Positions 36,761 through 47,156 of a DNA stretch of 64,000 nucleotides are shown here, piece by piece. Origin of the DNA: Enterovibrio norvegicus FF-33 (GTDB lineage Bacteria > Pseudomonadota > Gammaproteobacteria > Enterobacterales > Vibrionaceae); contig NZ_AJYD02000013.1 in the NCBI RefSeq assembly GCF_000286835.2, positions 62,001-126,000 on the forward strand. Reading direction: 5' to 3'. Position 1 is the first letter of the stretch. The number at the start of each line of letters is the position of its first letter. The position numbers and the translations under genes were made by a program. The notes beneath the pieces are model-generated. The model was not told the DNA's origin. It was given only the letters and a program-made list of their open reading frames with translations, and searched no databases.

Positions 36761-37182
36761 AAGGAAATCTCCGAGACAGTTGTATGTCAGATTTGTGTCA
36801 ATGAATTAATCTGAGCGAATAGTAGGTAGGAAATATTTCACTAATATTACAGTTTTAATTCAGACTGCTGACCAATGATAAGAATAGGTGTAAAGCTACA
36901 TGTTCATCCTGTGTTTTAATTAATGGAAACAATGATTTAATTGTTTTTGTGTGGTATTTTTCAAGTGGTTAAAAAGCGCCCAAACGCGCGATATTTATCG
37001 TAAAAGATGTCACATTGAGGGGCATTTATGGCAGGGTCATGTTTCACACCACGAAAAAAGTGTCACTTTTTGGTGGAAACTTCGGATATTCCGAGGTTTA
37101 ATCTCCAAAGAACCGATTTTTCTTTAATGATGATTGGTGACTAGACTAATAGGGATTACTTAATTTTAACGGAGTGCTTTAA
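36761..37182. other. divergent nptA/nhaA control region
   Basis: 422 nt without a gene. It holds the Pho-box-like nptA promoter, an inverted repeat AAACAAT-N6-ATTGTTT (36927-36946), and a hairpin AAACTTCGGA-TAT-TCCGAGGTTT (about 37077-37100) that probably lies in the nhaA leader. Confidence 0.5.
36819..36852 (-). promoter_or_regulatory. Pho-box-like promoter of nptA
   Basis: Minus strand CTGTAAT-ATTA-GTGAAAT (36835-36852) has the 7-4-7 layout of a Pho box (CTGTCAT-N4-CTGTCAT; 6 of 7 and about 4 of 7 matches). Ten bases downstream is TACTAT (36819-36824), a good -10 at the spacing usual for PhoB-activated promoters. The layout is seen; PhoB control is inferred and suits a phosphate importer. 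Confidence 0.5.
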
Positions 37183-38373
37183 ATGACTGATGCGATTCGT
37201 CAGTTTATGAAGATGGAATCAGCCGGCGGTTTGGTGCTGATCATTGCTGCAATATTGGCGATTGTGATTGCCAACTCACCCTTGCAGCCGCTATATGATG
37301 GCGCTCTTCATAGCTACATAGCTGGTTTATCGGTCGCGCATTGGATCAATGATGGTCTGATGGCTATCTTCTTTATGCTGATCGGACTCGAAGTGAAAAG
37401 GGAACTCATTGAGGGTGCCCTTAATACGAAAGAAAAAGCGATTTTTCCTGCTATTGCTGCCGTAGGTGGCATGCTGGCACCTGCTTTGGTTTATTTGGCA
37501 TTTAACTATTCAGATCCTGTGACCATAAATGGTTGGGCTATCCCCGCAGCAACAGACATCGCTTTCGCACTCGGCGTGATGGCATTGCTCGGTAAGCGTG
37601 TGCCTTTGTCTCTGAAAGTTTTCTTGCTCGCGCTGGCGATTATTGATGATTTAGGCGTCATTGTCGTGATCGCGCTGTTTTATAGCAGCGATCTTTCTAT
37701 TACTGCGTTAGTGGTTGCCTTTATTTCTACCGCCGTATTGTTCTTAATGAACACCAAGAACGTCACTGGCGTGAAATGGTACTTGCTGGTTGGCGCGATT
37801 CTCTGGTTCAGTGTGTTGAAATCCGGCGTGCATGCGACGTTGGCGGGTGTGGTGCTTGGTTTTGCTATCCCTCTGGCGGGTGGCAAAGACGGAAAATCCC
37901 CGCTAAAAACGCTAGAGCATGCCATTCATCCCTACGCGGCATTTCTGATTCTTCCTTTGTTCGCATTTGCTAATGCGGGTGTCTCGTTGGAAGGTGTGTC
38001 ACTGGCAAGCCTGACTAACATGCTGCCGCTAGGGATTGCGTTGGGTCTGCTGATTGGTAAGCCGTTAGGTATTTTTACCTTCAGCTGGATTGCTGTAAAA
38101 ACAGGTGTGGCGCGATTACCTGAAAACGTCAACTTTAAGCAAATCTTTGCGGTTTCACTGCTATGTGGTATCGGCTTTACGATGTCGATATTCATCTCTT
38201 CGCTCGCGTTTGTGGGTGTGGACCAAAGCTACATCACGTTCTCTCGATTGGGTATTTTGATTGGGTCTACGGTTTCCGCGCTTGCTGGCTACGCACTATT
38301 GAGTGCGGTACTGCCTAAATCACCAGCGGCGGAAGAAGATGGCGATGGGGAAAAAGTGAGTATTGATTATTAA
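37183..38373 (+). CDS. nhaA: Na+/H+ antiporter NhaA
   Basis: Electrogenic antiporter that exports sodium (and lithium) in exchange for protons. The 396-residue protein has twelve helices; the transport-site aspartates are in [11 protein letters not shown] (the Asp163-Asp164 pair of E. coli) and [10 protein letters not shown] (Asp133). The SD is GGAG, 8 nt upstream. It is followed by its LysR-type activator nhaR. Confidence 0.96.
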   Translation: MTDAIRQFMKMESAGGLVLIIAAILAIVIANSPLQPLYDGALHSYIAGLSVAHWINDGLMAIFFMLIGLEVKRELIEGALNTKEKAIFPAIAAVGGMLAPALVYLAFNYSDPVTINGWAIPAATDIAFALGVMALLGKRVPLSLKVFLLALAIIDDLGVIVVIALFYSSDLSITALVVAFISTAVLFLMNTKNVTGVKWYLLVGAILWFSVLKSGVHATLAGVVLGFAIPLAGGKDGKSPLKTLEHAIHPYAAFLILPLFAFANAGVSLEGVSLASLTNMLPLGIALGLLIGKPLGIFTFSWIAVKTGVARLPENVNFKQIFAVSLLCGIGFTMSIFISSLAFVGVDQSYITFSRLGILIGSTVSALAGYALLSAVLPKSPAAEEDGDGEKVSIDY

Positions 38374-38537
38374 AGCGTGTATTTCACTGCATCTTTGATA
38401 GCAGGACTGGTTGTGCTGACTCAAACTGGCTGTGTTAAACGCATCGAGTAAAGATGATCATTGAGGCAGATTAGCATGTGAGGTCAGCATTATTGTGGCT
38501 CTAACCTCACTGAAGAAAACCAGATCATGACCTAATC

Positions 38538-38578
38538 AAAAAGCGCCATCACTACGTCCTCGTGGTGAGGCGCTTTTT
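38538..38578 (+). terminator. very strong terminator 13 nt before the nhaR start
   Basis: AAAAAGCGCC pairs with GGCGCTTTTT, and inside it CACTACG pairs with CGTGGTG (one wobble), giving a stem of about 17 bp with a T-run. It ends nhaA transcription, yet the nhaR ATG follows at 38592, leaving no room for a promoter between them. Confidence 0.88.
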
Positions 38579-38591
38579 ACGTTGAGAAGCT

Positions 38592-39479
38592 ATGTCGCAT
38601 TTAAACTACAACCACCTCTATTATTTCTGGATGGTCTGCAAAAAAGGCTCAGTCTCAAAAGCGGCTGAAGCATTATTCCTGACACCGCAGACAGTAACTG
38701 GCCAAATACGTACCTTAGAAGACCGTCTGAACGGTAAACTGACTAAACGTTCAGGTAGGCATGTCGAACCAACTGAGCTCGGTCAGTTGGTTTACAAGTA
38801 CGCTGACAAGATGTTCGGTATTAGCTACGAAATGTTAGATATCATTAACTATAGTCAGCGAGAGAATGAGCTATTTGATGTTGGCGTGGCCGATGCATTG
38901 TCGAAAAGCCTGGTGAGTCGTGTACTGCTAAAAGCGATTCCCGACGATGATGGTATTCACCTTCGTTGCTATGAATCGACCCATGAACTGCTTCTTGAGC
39001 AACTGAGGCAGCATAAGCTGGATATGATTTTGTCTGACTGTCCAGTGGATTCAAGTCAAAGCCCTGGATTGTTTAGCGTAAAGATAGGCGAAAGCATCAT
39101 GAGCTTCTTTTGCTCAGGTGCTGTATCAAAAGAAAGATTCCCTGCCATAATTGAAGAACATAAGTTGCTCATTCCTGGCAGTCGGACAGCGATGGGACGC
39201 AAGCTGATGCACTGGTTTGATAGCCAAGGTATAACACCAACGATACTGGGTGAGTTTGATGATGCCGCATTAATGAAAGCTTTTGGGGCGAATCATCGGG
39301 CAATGTTTGTTGCACCAACGTTGTACTCGGCTGACATACTCGACTTGCCGGACATTCAAGAGATTGCCCAAGTAGAGGAATTAAAAGAAGAGTATTACGT
39401 TATATTTGCGGAAAGGATGATCCAACATCCTGCGGTAAAACGCATCTGTGAGGCTGACTTTAGCAAACTGTTCCATTAG
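38592..39479 (+). CDS. nhaR: LysR-type regulator NhaR
   Basis: Sodium-responsive activator of nhaA in E. coli. The 295-residue protein has the N-terminal winged HTH ([20 protein letters not shown]) and a LysR effector domain; it aligns with E. coli NhaR throughout ([50 protein letters not shown]). The start matches the E. coli start. A strong terminator hairpin lies immediately upstream, so expression needs readthrough or a promoter upstream of or within the hairpin. Confidence 0.95.
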   Translation: MSHLNYNHLYYFWMVCKKGSVSKAAEALFLTPQTVTGQIRTLEDRLNGKLTKRSGRHVEPTELGQLVYKYADKMFGISYEMLDIINYSQRENELFDVGVADALSKSLVSRVLLKAIPDDDGIHLRCYESTHELLLEQLRQHKLDMILSDCPVDSSQSPGLFSVKIGESIMSFFCSGAVSKERFPAIIEEHKLLIPGSRTAMGRKLMHWFDSQGITPTILGEFDDAALMKAFGANHRAMFVAPTLYSADILDLPDIQEIAQVEELKEEYYVIFAERMIQHPAVKRICEADFSKLFH

Positions 39480-39592
39480 TCTTACCTTATGAAATGGATT
39501 TCTTAAACGCAAGGCACTGTTGCTCATATGTTGAATGATACACTTAAATCAACGTGAACAACCTTTTAGATGTAGGTGAATAGGCAGTAAGT

Positions 39593-39892
39593 ATGGAATT
39601 AAAACAAATGCAGGAAACTGGGCCCAAGGCAGTGCAATTGCTTAAAGCAATGGCAAATGAGCGCAGACTATTCATACTTTGTTATTTGCTGGAAGGGGAA
39701 ATGTCTGTGGGAACGCTCAGTGATAAGCTTGAGCTGAGTCAGTCGGCTCTATCTCAACATCTGGCATGGTTGCGACGTGATGGCTTAGTGGCAACGCGTA
39801 AAGAGGCACAGACGGTTTACTACTCATTGAAGAGCATTGAGGTACAGACCATTATGATGACCTTGCATCAACTCTATTGCAAAGACAAATAA
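39593..39892 (+). CDS. hlyU: ArsR-family regulator HlyU
   Basis: HlyU is a small winged-helix regulator that activates haemolysin or toxin genes in pathogenic vibrios, mainly by displacing H-NS. The 99-residue protein has the ArsR core KAMANERRLFILCYL and the recognition helix LSQSALSQHLAWLRRDGLV, followed by the wing TRKEAQTVYYSL. It lacks an ArsR metal box. Two cysteines (about residues 30 and 96) correspond to the redox-sensing pair reported in V. cholerae HlyU. The order nhaR-hlyU-rpsT is as I recall it in V. cholerae. Confidence 0.92.
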   Translation: MELKQMQETGPKAVQLLKAMANERRLFILCYLLEGEMSVGTLSDKLELSQSALSQHLAWLRRDGLVATRKEAQTVYYSLKSIEVQTIMMTLHQLYCKDK

Positions 39893-39913
39893 GCAACGCG
39901 GTAGAAAATAGAA

Positions 39914-39947
39914 ATAAAAAAAACCGGCTTTAGGCCGGTTTTTTTTA
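39914..39947. terminator. bidirectional terminator between hlyU and rpsT
   Basis: AACCGGC-TTTA-GGCCGGTT stem within long A and T tracts; serves two convergent genes. Confidence 0.92.
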
Positions 39948-39966
39948 TTTCAAATCTTAGCGCTTA

Positions 39967-40227
39967 TTACAGAGCTTTGATTTGAGCAACTAGGCTAGCT
40001 TTATGACGAGCGGCCTTGTTCTTGTGGATAAGGCCTTTAGTAGCCATACGGTCAAGAATAGGTTGAGCTTCAGCAAATGCTTTAGTAGCTGCTTCTTTAT
40101 CACCAGCTGCAATAGCGGTGATGGTTTTTTTCAGATAAGTGCGCATCATTGAGCGACGGCTTGCATTGTGCTGACGGCGCTTCTCAGATTGGATTGCACG
40201 CTTCTTAGCAGATTTGATATTCGCCAA
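39967..40227 (-). CDS. rpsT: 30S ribosomal protein S20
   Basis: S20 binds 16S rRNA early in small-subunit assembly. The 86-residue basic protein begins [20 protein letters not shown] after a TTG start. I chose this TTG because the E. coli gene also starts with UUG and because GGGAG lies 8 nt upstream; an ATG five codons earlier would add residues that the family lacks. The rare start codon is tied to autoregulation of rpsT translation in E. coli. A promoter is readable at 40275-40303. Confidence 0.97.
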   Translation of the reverse strand: MANIKSAKKRAIQSEKRRQHNASRRSMMRTYLKKTITAIAAGDKEAATKAFAEAQPILDRMATKGLIHKNKAARHKASLVAQIKAL

Positions 40228-40274
40228 GGGTCTAACTCCCAAATCTTATATTCGGTGACAATTTAAGGCCGAGG

Positions 40275-40303
40275 AATATGCCCCGTTTTACCCTAGTTGT
40301 CAA
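40275..40303 (-). promoter_or_regulatory. sigma-70 promoter of rpsT
   Basis: Minus strand TTGACA (40298-40303), 17-nt spacer, CATATT (40275-40280). It would start transcription about 40 nt before the TTG start. Confidence 0.6.
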
Positions 40304-40329
40304 TTCATTTGTGCAATAATCCGCCGCAT

Positions 40330-40345
40330 TGCCATTGCAATGGCA
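40330..40345. repeat. perfect 16-bp palindrome between rpsT and murJ
   Basis: TGCCATTGCAATGGCA reads the same on both strands and lies about 27 bp upstream of the rpsT -35 element. It could be a regulator site for one or both divergent genes. Confidence 0.6.
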
Positions 40346-40521
40346 TGTGACGAACATCGCGGTTAATATGGCGGCAGATTCTACCAGCATTCTCAGTATG
40401 AAGTAAGCCTTTTATCTGTCTTTTCGCAGTTGCCACAACGTCTAAAACTCAATAAAAAAAGACGTGTTAACATCAGCGGTCGAATGCATCTTACTTTATT
40501 TTTCGTATTAAGGGGTTACAG

Positions 40522-42081
40522 GTGTCAAAGCGATTGCTTCGATCGGGGATGATTGTCAGCTTTATGACCATGGTATCGCGTGTCATGGGTTTGGTTCGTG
40601 ATGTTGTTATTGCGAACATTATGGGCGCTGGCGCCGCCGCAGATGTTTTCTTTTTTGCTAATAAAATCCCTAATTTTTTGCGTCGGTTATTCGCCGAAGG
40701 TGCTTTTTCGCAAGCTTTTGTGCCTGTACTTGCTGAGTACCAGGCCAGTGATGACAAAAACAAAACGCGTGAATTAATTGCCTATGTTTCAGGCACATTA
40801 GGTGTATTGGTCACTATTGTGACGGTGATTGGTGTCATCGCATCGCCAGTGATTACCGCACTTTTTGGTATGGGGTGGTTTGTTGATTGGTGGAATGATG
40901 GCCCGTCGGCATATAAATTTGAATTGGCATCACTGGTACTAAAAATCACGTTTCCCTATCTGTGGTTTATTAGTTTTGTGGCGTTAGCGGGTTCAATTTT
41001 GAACACCCTTGGCCGTTTTGCAGTTTCGTCCTTTACGCCAGTATTTCTCAATATTGCGATGATTTCAGCCGCGATCTGGATAGCACCCAGCATGGATCAG
41101 CCCGAAGTCGGATTGGGTATTGGCGTTTTTCTGGGTGGTTTGATTCAGTTTGCGTTTCAGATCCCATTTCTTTATCGCGAAGGCATGCTTGTCCGCCCTA
41201 AATGGGGCTGGAAACATCCCGGCGTGGTGAAAATTCGCACCTTGATGATCCCTGCGCTGTTTGGTGTGTCGGTAAGTCAGATTAATTTGTTGCTGGATAC
41301 ATTTATTGCCAGCTTCTTAGCAACAGGCTCCATCAGTTGGTTGTATTACTCAGACCGTTTGTTGGAGTTTCCTCTGGGTTTGTTCGGCATCGCGATCGCA
41401 ACGGTGATCTTGCCAGCGTTATCCAAAAAGCACGTTGAACAAACATCGGGGCAGTTTGCTAGCACCATGGACTGGGGCATTCGCATGGTGCTGCTTTTGG
41501 GCGCTCCTGCGATGATTGGCATGATGATATTGGCCAAACCCATGCTAATGGTGTTGTTCATGCGTGGTGAATTTGGTGTGGATGATGTCAACGCCGCGTC
41601 ATTGTCGCTGGTTGCCTATTCATCAGGTTTGTTGAATTTTATGCTCATCAAGGTACTCGCCCCTGGATATTACGCACGTCAAGATACCAAAACACCCGTT
41701 CGATACGGCATTATTGCTATGGTTAGTAATATGGTCTTTAACCTAATATTTGCATACTTCTATGGCTATGTGGGGCTGGCAATGGCAACGGCACTCTCAG
41801 CGCTGATTAATGCAGGTTTGTTGTATCGCGGACTGCACAAGCAGGGGGTTTATCGCATTAGCAAAGAGACGGTGATCTTTACGTTACGTTTGATGATCGC
41901 GGTGGTGCTGATGGGGGGCCTGATTTTGGGATTGATGCCAGAAAATGACCGCTGGTTGGCAATGGATTTGTGGCAGAGAATTTATATGCTGTCAGGAATA
42001 ATTGGCGCAGGTGCAGTCACTTACCTCGTATCATTACTGGTTTTGGGTCTAAGACCCCATCAACTTCGCATAGAAGGCTGA
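40522..42081 (+). CDS. murJ: lipid II flippase MurJ
   Basis: MurJ (MviN) flips lipid II across the inner membrane for peptidoglycan synthesis. The 519-residue protein has about fourteen hydrophobic helices. Family hallmarks are SRVMGLVRDVVIANIMGAG near the start with its essential arginines, and PNFLRRLFAEGAFSQAFVPV. The start is GTG with AAGGGG upstream. It is followed by ribF, as in V. cholerae. Confidence 0.96.
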   Translation: MSKRLLRSGMIVSFMTMVSRVMGLVRDVVIANIMGAGAAADVFFFANKIPNFLRRLFAEGAFSQAFVPVLAEYQASDDKNKTRELIAYVSGTLGVLVTIVTVIGVIASPVITALFGMGWFVDWWNDGPSAYKFELASLVLKITFPYLWFISFVALAGSILNTLGRFAVSSFTPVFLNIAMISAAIWIAPSMDQPEVGLGIGVFLGGLIQFAFQIPFLYREGMLVRPKWGWKHPGVVKIRTLMIPALFGVSVSQINLLLDTFIASFLATGSISWLYYSDRLLEFPLGLFGIAIATVILPALSKKHVEQTSGQFASTMDWGIRMVLLLGAPAMIGMMILAKPMLMVLFMRGEFGVDDVNAASLSLVAYSSGLLNFMLIKVLAPGYYARQDTKTPVRYGIIAMVSNMVFNLIFAYFYGYVGLAMATALSALINAGLLYRGLHKQGVYRISKETVIFTLRLMIAVVLMGGLILGLMPENDRWLAMDLWQRIYMLSGIIGAGAVTYLVSLLVLGLRPHQLRIEG

Positions 42082-42106
42082 TTGATTGAGGCGATTAGTA
42101 TATAAT
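42078..42106 (+). promoter_or_regulatory. possible promoter of ribF-ileS
   Basis: CTGATT (42078-42083), 17-nt spacer, TATAAT (42101-42106). The -10 is perfect and the -35 moderate. The -35 overlaps the end of murJ. Confidence 0.4.
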
Positions 42107-42143
42107 CCGTCGGTTTTTTTGAGGGGAAAGCAGTTTTAGCACT

Positions 42144-43085
42144 ATGGAATTGATCCGAGGTATTCATAACATCCGAGACAGGCACCGTGGATGTGTACTG
42201 ACTATCGGCAACTTTGATGGTGTGCATTTGGGGCATCAAAAAGTGCTAAAACGCGTGGTTGAAAAAGCACGTGGGCTAGGGCTTCCATCAACCGTGATGG
42301 TATTTGAACCTCAACCAAGAGAACTGTTCTCCCAAGAGCAAGCTCCCGCTAGACTGACGCGTTTGCGTGATAAGTACACCCAGCTAGCCAAATTGGGCGT
42401 TGAGCGTCTATTGGTGGTGAATTTCAATGCGAAGTTTGCAGCCATGACACCGTATGACTTTGTTCATCGCTTGTTGGCTGAACAATTGGGTGTTAAGTTT
42501 CTCGTGGTCGGCGATGACTTTCGCTTTGGCGCTGAGCGTCAGGGCGATTTTTGTTATCTGCAAGATGAAGCGCGAAGTGTAGGTTTTGAAGTGGTCAGCA
42601 CTCAAAGTTTTACCGTTTCTACGCAGCGTGTGAGTAGCACCGCTATCCGAAATGAATTGGCGGATGGTAATCAGTTAGCTACTGAGGACATGCTCGGCAG
42701 ACCCTACAGCATCAGTGGGCGAGTCTCACACGGTAAAAAATTGGGGAGGACGATTGGCTTCCCGACCGCCAATGTGCCATTGAAACGCCGAGTGACACCC
42801 GTGTCCGGTGTCTATGTGGTCAAGGTTGGCGGTATCGAAACAAACCAATGGCTAGGCGGTGTGGCTAACGTCGGCACTCGGCCAACAGTTAACGGTGTGC
42901 GTCAACAACTTGAAGTACATCTTTTCGACCTTGAGGAAGATCTCTATGGTCGACATATCGAAGTCCAGCTTCTTCATAAGCTGCGTGACGAGATGAAATT
43001 CGGCTCGCTTGACGAGTTGAAAGCCCAAATTGAACTTGATGCTCAGACAGCGCGTGCATGGTTGTCTGAGCCGTCTAATAAATAA
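42144..43085 (+). CDS. ribF: bifunctional riboflavin kinase / FAD synthetase RibF
   Basis: RibF makes FMN and then FAD from riboflavin. The 313-residue protein has the N-terminal nucleotidyltransferase domain with [21 protein letters not shown] and [13 protein letters not shown], and the C-terminal riboflavin kinase domain with [11 protein letters not shown] and [13 protein letters not shown]. It lies 25 nt before ileS, an order widely conserved in gammaproteobacteria. Confidence 0.97.
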   Translation: MELIRGIHNIRDRHRGCVLTIGNFDGVHLGHQKVLKRVVEKARGLGLPSTVMVFEPQPRELFSQEQAPARLTRLRDKYTQLAKLGVERLLVVNFNAKFAAMTPYDFVHRLLAEQLGVKFLVVGDDFRFGAERQGDFCYLQDEARSVGFEVVSTQSFTVSTQRVSSTAIRNELADGNQLATEDMLGRPYSISGRVSHGKKLGRTIGFPTANVPLKRRVTPVSGVYVVKVGGIETNQWLGGVANVGTRPTVNGVRQQLEVHLFDLEEDLYGRHIEVQLLHKLRDEMKFGSLDELKAQIELDAQTARAWLSEPSNK

Positions 43086-43110
43086 TGTCCATATACGGAA
43101 TGAACAATCA

Positions 43111-45939
43111 ATGAGTGACTTTAAAGATACCTTAAACCTGCCGGAAACCGCGTTTCCGATGCGAGGTAATCTTGCTCAGCGCGAGCCACAAATGCTTAAG
43201 CGTTGGTATGAGGAAGATCTTTACGGCGAGATCCGTAAAGCGAAGAAGGGTAAGAAATCCTTCATTTTGCATGACGGCCCTCCGTATGCGAATGGCAATA
43301 TTCACATTGGTCACTCAGTAAACAAAATTCTTAAAGACATTATTGTTAAGTCTAAAACGCTGTCTGATTTTGACGCGCCTTACATCCCTGGTTGGGATTG
43401 TCATGGTTTGCCAATTGAACTGATGGTTGAGAAGAAAATCGGTAAGCCAGGCCAAAAAGTGTCTGCTGCTGAGTTTCGTCAAAAATGCCGTGAGTATGCC
43501 GCCAAGCAAGTTGAAGGCCAGAAAGCTGACTTCAAACGTCTAGGTGTATTGGGCGAGTGGGACAAGCCCTACTTGACCATGGACTTCGGTACCGAAGCCA
43601 ACATCATTCGTGCACTGGGCAAAATTGCTGGCAATGGTCACTTACACAAAGGTTTCAAACCTGTTCACTGGTGTACAGACTGTGGCTCCGCATTGGCAGA
43701 AGCAGAAGTAGAATACGAGAACAAAGTGTCACCATCGATTGATGTGATGTTCCGTGCCACGGACGAAGCGGCTGTGCTGTCTAAGTTTAACTTGGCGGAA
43801 GGTCATGAAGGTCACGGCGATGTGTCTATCGTTATCTGGACCACAACACCTTGGACGCTGCCAGCTAACCGTGCGGTTGCTGTCGCTAGTGCACTGGAAT
43901 ATGTGCTGGTTCAGGTAGAAGGTGAAACACCACGTCGTTTGATCATGGCTGCAGAACTTGTGAAGTCAGTGATGGATCGTGTCGGTATCGAACACTTCCA
44001 TAATCTGGGTTTCTGTAATGGTGATGCGTTGGAGTTATTGCGCTTCAACCACCCGTTCTACAACTTTGATGTGCCAGTTGTTTGCGGTGAACACGTAACG
44101 ACTGAATCAGGTACAGGCGTGGTTCACACCGCACCAGGCCACGGTCAAGAAGACTTTGTTGTTGGTCAAAAATACGGACTAGAAGTCGCAAACCCTGTTG
44201 GCAGCAACGGCGTTTACCTGCCAGACACTGAGCTGTTTGCGGGTCAACACGTTTTAAAAGCTAACAACAACGTGATTGACGTGCTGAAAGAGCACGGTGC
44301 ATTGCTGCATCATCATGCGTTTGAGCACAGCTACCCGCATTGCTGGCGCCATAAAACGCCGATCATTTTCCGTGCAACCCCGCAGTGGTTTATCTCAATG
44401 GAGAAAGCGGGTCTGCGTGCGAAAGCGCTGGAAGAAATCAAAAATGTACAGTGGATCCCTGAATGGGGTCAAAACCGTATTGAATCGATGGTAGATGGTC
44501 GCCCTGATTGGTGTATCTCTCGTCAACGCACTTGGGGCGTACCCATTGCTTTGTTTGTTCATAAAGAAACATCAGAGCTGCACCCGAATACGGTTGAATT
44601 GATTGAGCAAGTGGCTCAAAAAGTTGAACAATCAGGCATTCAAGCTTGGTGGGATCTTAACATCGACGAGCTGCTTGGCGACGATGCAGCGCATTACGAA
44701 AAAGTGCTGGATACGCTGGATGTATGGTTCGATTCAGGCGCAACGCACTATGCGGTTGTGAATCAGCGTCCTGAATTTAACGGTCACGAAGCGGACATGT
44801 ACTTGGAAGGTTCTGATCAACACCGTGGTTGGTTCCAATCATCACTGCTAACGTCAGTGGCGATTAAAAATCACGCCCCTTACAAGCAAGTGCTGACCCA
44901 CGGTTTCACCGTTGATGGTCAGGGCCGTAAGATGTCGAAGTCGATCGGTAATGTGGTTTCACCACAAGAAGTGATGAACAAACTGGGTGGTGACATTCTG
45001 CGTTTGTGGGTTGCTTCAACAGACTACACCGGTGAAATGACGGTGTCTGATGAAATCCTAAAGCGTAGTGCTGACGCTTACCGTCGTATCCGTAACACGG
45101 CGCGTTTCCTTCTGGCGAACCTTAATGGTTTCAACCCAGAAACGGACATGGTTGCTGCACAAGATATGGTGATTGCAGATCGCTGGGCGGTAGGTAAAGC
45201 ACTAGAAGCGCAAGAAGAAATGCTGAAAGCATTTGAAGAGTGTAACTTCCACCAAGTCACACAGCGTTTGATGCAATTCTGCTCGGTTGAGATGGGTTCA
45301 TTCTATTTGGACATCATCAAAGACCGTCAGTACACCGCGAAAGCAGGTGGTCTCGCACACCGTAGCTGTCAAACAGCCTTGTTCCATATCATGGAAGCTC
45401 TGGTTCGCTGGATGGCACCTATCATGTCGTTCACAGCGGATGAAATCTGGAACGAGATGCCAGGTAACCGTGCTAAGTACGTATTCACAGAAGTATGGTA
45501 CGACGGTCTGTTTGGTTTGAGCGATGACGAGCAACTGAACAACGCGTTCTGGGCGGAATTGCTTCGCGTACGTGGTGCGGTCAATAAAGTGTTGGAGCAA
45601 GCACGTAACGACAAGAAAATTGGTGGCTCACTTGAAGCGGAAATCACGCTTTATGCAAACCCTGAGTTCGCTGCTAAATTGCAAGCCATGGGTGATGAAC
45701 TGCGTTTTGTTCTGTTGACGTCGAAAGCCGTTGTGGTTGCGACGGATGCCGCACCTGAATCAGCCGTTGTCACTGATGTTGATGGGCTGGCGGTTGTCGT
45801 TGAGAAATCAGAAGCGGCGAAGTGTGAACGTTGCTGGCACCATGTGCCTGATGTGGGCACGATTGCAGGGCACGAAGAACTTTGTGGCCGTTGCGTGAGC
45901 AACATCGATGGTGAAGGCGAAAAACGTCAATTCGCGTAA
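43111..45939 (+). CDS. ileS: isoleucyl-tRNA synthetase
   Basis: Class I synthetase that charges tRNA-Ile and edits valine. The 942-residue protein starts [13 protein letters not shown] and has the HIGH motif ([15 protein letters not shown]), the CP1 editing domain ([27 protein letters not shown]), the KMSKS loop ([10 protein letters not shown]) and a C-terminal zinc finger (CERCWHH and CGRCVSN). I use the ATG at 43111; the frame is open upstream but overlaps ribF. A terminator-like hairpin follows before lspA. Confidence 0.97.
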   Translation: MSDFKDTLNLPETAFPMRGNLAQREPQMLKRWYEEDLYGEIRKAKKGKKSFILHDGPPYANGNIHIGHSVNKILKDIIVKSKTLSDFDAPYIPGWDCHGLPIELMVEKKIGKPGQKVSAAEFRQKCREYAAKQVEGQKADFKRLGVLGEWDKPYLTMDFGTEANIIRALGKIAGNGHLHKGFKPVHWCTDCGSALAEAEVEYENKVSPSIDVMFRATDEAAVLSKFNLAEGHEGHGDVSIVIWTTTPWTLPANRAVAVASALEYVLVQVEGETPRRLIMAAELVKSVMDRVGIEHFHNLGFCNGDALELLRFNHPFYNFDVPVVCGEHVTTESGTGVVHTAPGHGQEDFVVGQKYGLEVANPVGSNGVYLPDTELFAGQHVLKANNNVIDVLKEHGALLHHHAFEHSYPHCWRHKTPIIFRATPQWFISMEKAGLRAKALEEIKNVQWIPEWGQNRIESMVDGRPDWCISRQRTWGVPIALFVHKETSELHPNTVELIEQVAQKVEQSGIQAWWDLNIDELLGDDAAHYEKVLDTLDVWFDSGATHYAVVNQRPEFNGHEADMYLEGSDQHRGWFQSSLLTSVAIKNHAPYKQVLTHGFTVDGQGRKMSKSIGNVVSPQEVMNKLGGDILRLWVASTDYTGEMTVSDEILKRSADAYRRIRNTARFLLANLNGFNPETDMVAAQDMVIADRWAVGKALEAQEEMLKAFEECNFHQVTQRLMQFCSVEMGSFYLDIIKDRQYTAKAGGLAHRSCQTALFHIMEALVRWMAPIMSFTADEIWNEMPGNRAKYVFTEVWYDGLFGLSDDEQLNNAFWAELLRVRGAVNKVLEQARNDKKIGGSLEAEITLYANPEFAAKLQAMGDELRFVLLTSKAVVVATDAAPESAVVTDVDGLAVVVEKSEAAKCERCWHHVPDVGTIAGHEELCGRCVSNIDGEGEKRQFA

Positions 45940-45974
45940 TTGCGGGTTCGTTTAATCACACAGTAGCAAAGACA

Positions 45975-46005
45975 AAAGCTGGCTGACTTGGTTCACCAGC
46001 TTTTT
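45975..46005 (+). terminator. terminator-like hairpin between ileS and lspA
   Basis: AAAGCTGG-N13-CCAGCTTT with a T-run, 25 nt before the lspA start. It may attenuate rather than end transcription. Confidence 0.7.
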
Positions 46006-46029
46006 GCTCAACGATAGTAGGAAGGTTGG

Positions 46030-46542
46030 ATGAAAGATCTGACAACGAAACAATCAGGGGTACGTTGGCTTTGGCTAGCGCTTCTGGTGTTCGTTCTCGA
46101 TATTGGCACCAAGTTGTTCGTGATGGATACCATGGGATATGGTTGGGCAAACCGCATTGAGATTTTGCCTTTCTTTAACCTGTTATATGTTCATAACTAT
46201 GGCGCAGCGTTCAGCTTTTTGAGTGATGCAGGCGGTTGGCAACGCTGGTTCTTTGCCGCGATTGCACTTGGCGTGTCGGGACTATTGATTTACTGGATGC
46301 GTTGTACGCCTGCCAGTAACAGAATTTTGAACGTAGCTTATGCCCTCGTGATCGGCGGCGCCATTGGTAATTTGTTTGATCGTCTCGTTCATGGATATGT
46401 TGTCGATTTTCTTGATTTCTATATCGGCAACAGCCATTGGCCAGCATTCAATCTTGCCGACGCAGCAATCTGTGTAGGTGCAGGGTTAATCGTGTTGGAT
46501 AGCGTGAGAGCATCAAAAAAGCCGCACGCTGAGGCCGAATAA
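46030..46542 (+). CDS. lspA: lipoprotein signal peptidase LspA
   Basis: Signal peptidase II, an inner-membrane aspartyl protease that cleaves the signal from diacylglyceryl prolipoproteins after Lgt has acted. The 170-residue protein has four hydrophobic helices and the two catalytic aspartates in [19 protein letters not shown] and FNLADAAI. It lies in the ileS-lspA-fkpB-ispH order known from E. coli. Confidence 0.96.
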   Translation: MKDLTTKQSGVRWLWLALLVFVLDIGTKLFVMDTMGYGWANRIEILPFFNLLYVHNYGAAFSFLSDAGGWQRWFFAAIALGVSGLLIYWMRCTPASNRILNVAYALVIGGAIGNLFDRLVHGYVVDFLDFYIGNSHWPAFNLADAAICVGAGLIVLDSVRASKKPHAEAE

Positions 46543-46574
46543 GCACCGTGCTTTTCGACTGTTAATACATTGAT

Positions 46575-46608
46575 GGCGCTGCTCGCAATTGCGAGCGGCG
46601 CTTTCTTA
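46575..46608 (+). terminator. terminator between lspA and fkpB
   Basis: GCGCTGCTCGC-AATT-GCGAGCGGCGC long stem followed by TTTCTT. Confidence 0.8.
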
Positions 46609-46697
46609 TAATGAGTGTTTTAAAACCCAATATATTTTGTGGTTTTGGGTGTTTCTACGTTTGTTTGGCGCACCTTCTAATTCAAGGATCTGAGTGA

Positions 46698-47129
46698 ATG
46701 ACGCAAATTATCGCAAACAGTGAAGTGATCATGCATTTCACTATTAAGATGGAAGATGGTTCTGTCGCAGACAGCACGAAAACCTCAGGTAAGCCCGCTA
46801 AGATGGTGATGGGCGATGGCAGCCTGACTGAAAATTTTGAGAAATGTTTGCTGGGTCTGAGCGAAGGCGAAGCGGGAAGTTTTACACTTGAACCTGCCGA
46901 TGCGTTCGGCATGCCTAACCCAGATAACGTTCAGCATATGGATCGCACGCTATTTGTCGGTGACGCGCCTGCAGAAGAAGGCACCATTATTGCGTTTGCT
47001 GGCCCTGGTGGCCAAGAGATCCCCGGCGTGATCACCGAAGTGGCTGGCGAATCAGTTACCGTGGATTTCAACCATCCATTGGCAGGACACCGTGTTATCT
47101 TTGACGTTGAAATCATCAGCGTCAGTTAA
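46698..47129 (+). CDS. fkpB: FKBP-type peptidyl-prolyl isomerase FkpB (SlpA)
   Basis: Cytoplasmic prolyl isomerase and chaperone of the SlpA/SlyD type, 143 residues. The FKBP core is split by an insert-in-flap domain: MEDGSVADST and VMGDGSLTENFEKCLLGL at the front, and NHPLAGHRVIFDVEI at the end. It lacks the His-rich metal tail of SlyD, which marks it as FkpB. It is 27 nt upstream of ispH. Confidence 0.95.
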   Translation: MTQIIANSEVIMHFTIKMEDGSVADSTKTSGKPAKMVMGDGSLTENFEKCLLGLSEGEAGSFTLEPADAFGMPNPDNVQHMDRTLFVGDAPAEEGTIIAFAGPGGQEIPGVITEVAGESVTVDFNHPLAGHRVIFDVEIISVS

Positions 47130-47156
47130 AGTACAAGTTGGTCAAAAGGCAATCCA

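Noticed and set aside
36784-36801. Pho box on the plus strand next to the nptA start (two TGTCA units 11 nt apart)
   Set aside because: Points away from nptA and lies within its 5'UTR; the minus-strand site at 36835-36852 fits better.
37077-37100. Lithium/sodium riboswitch before nhaA
   Set aside because: Only one simple hairpin is visible; I cannot match it to the known nhaA motif RNAs.
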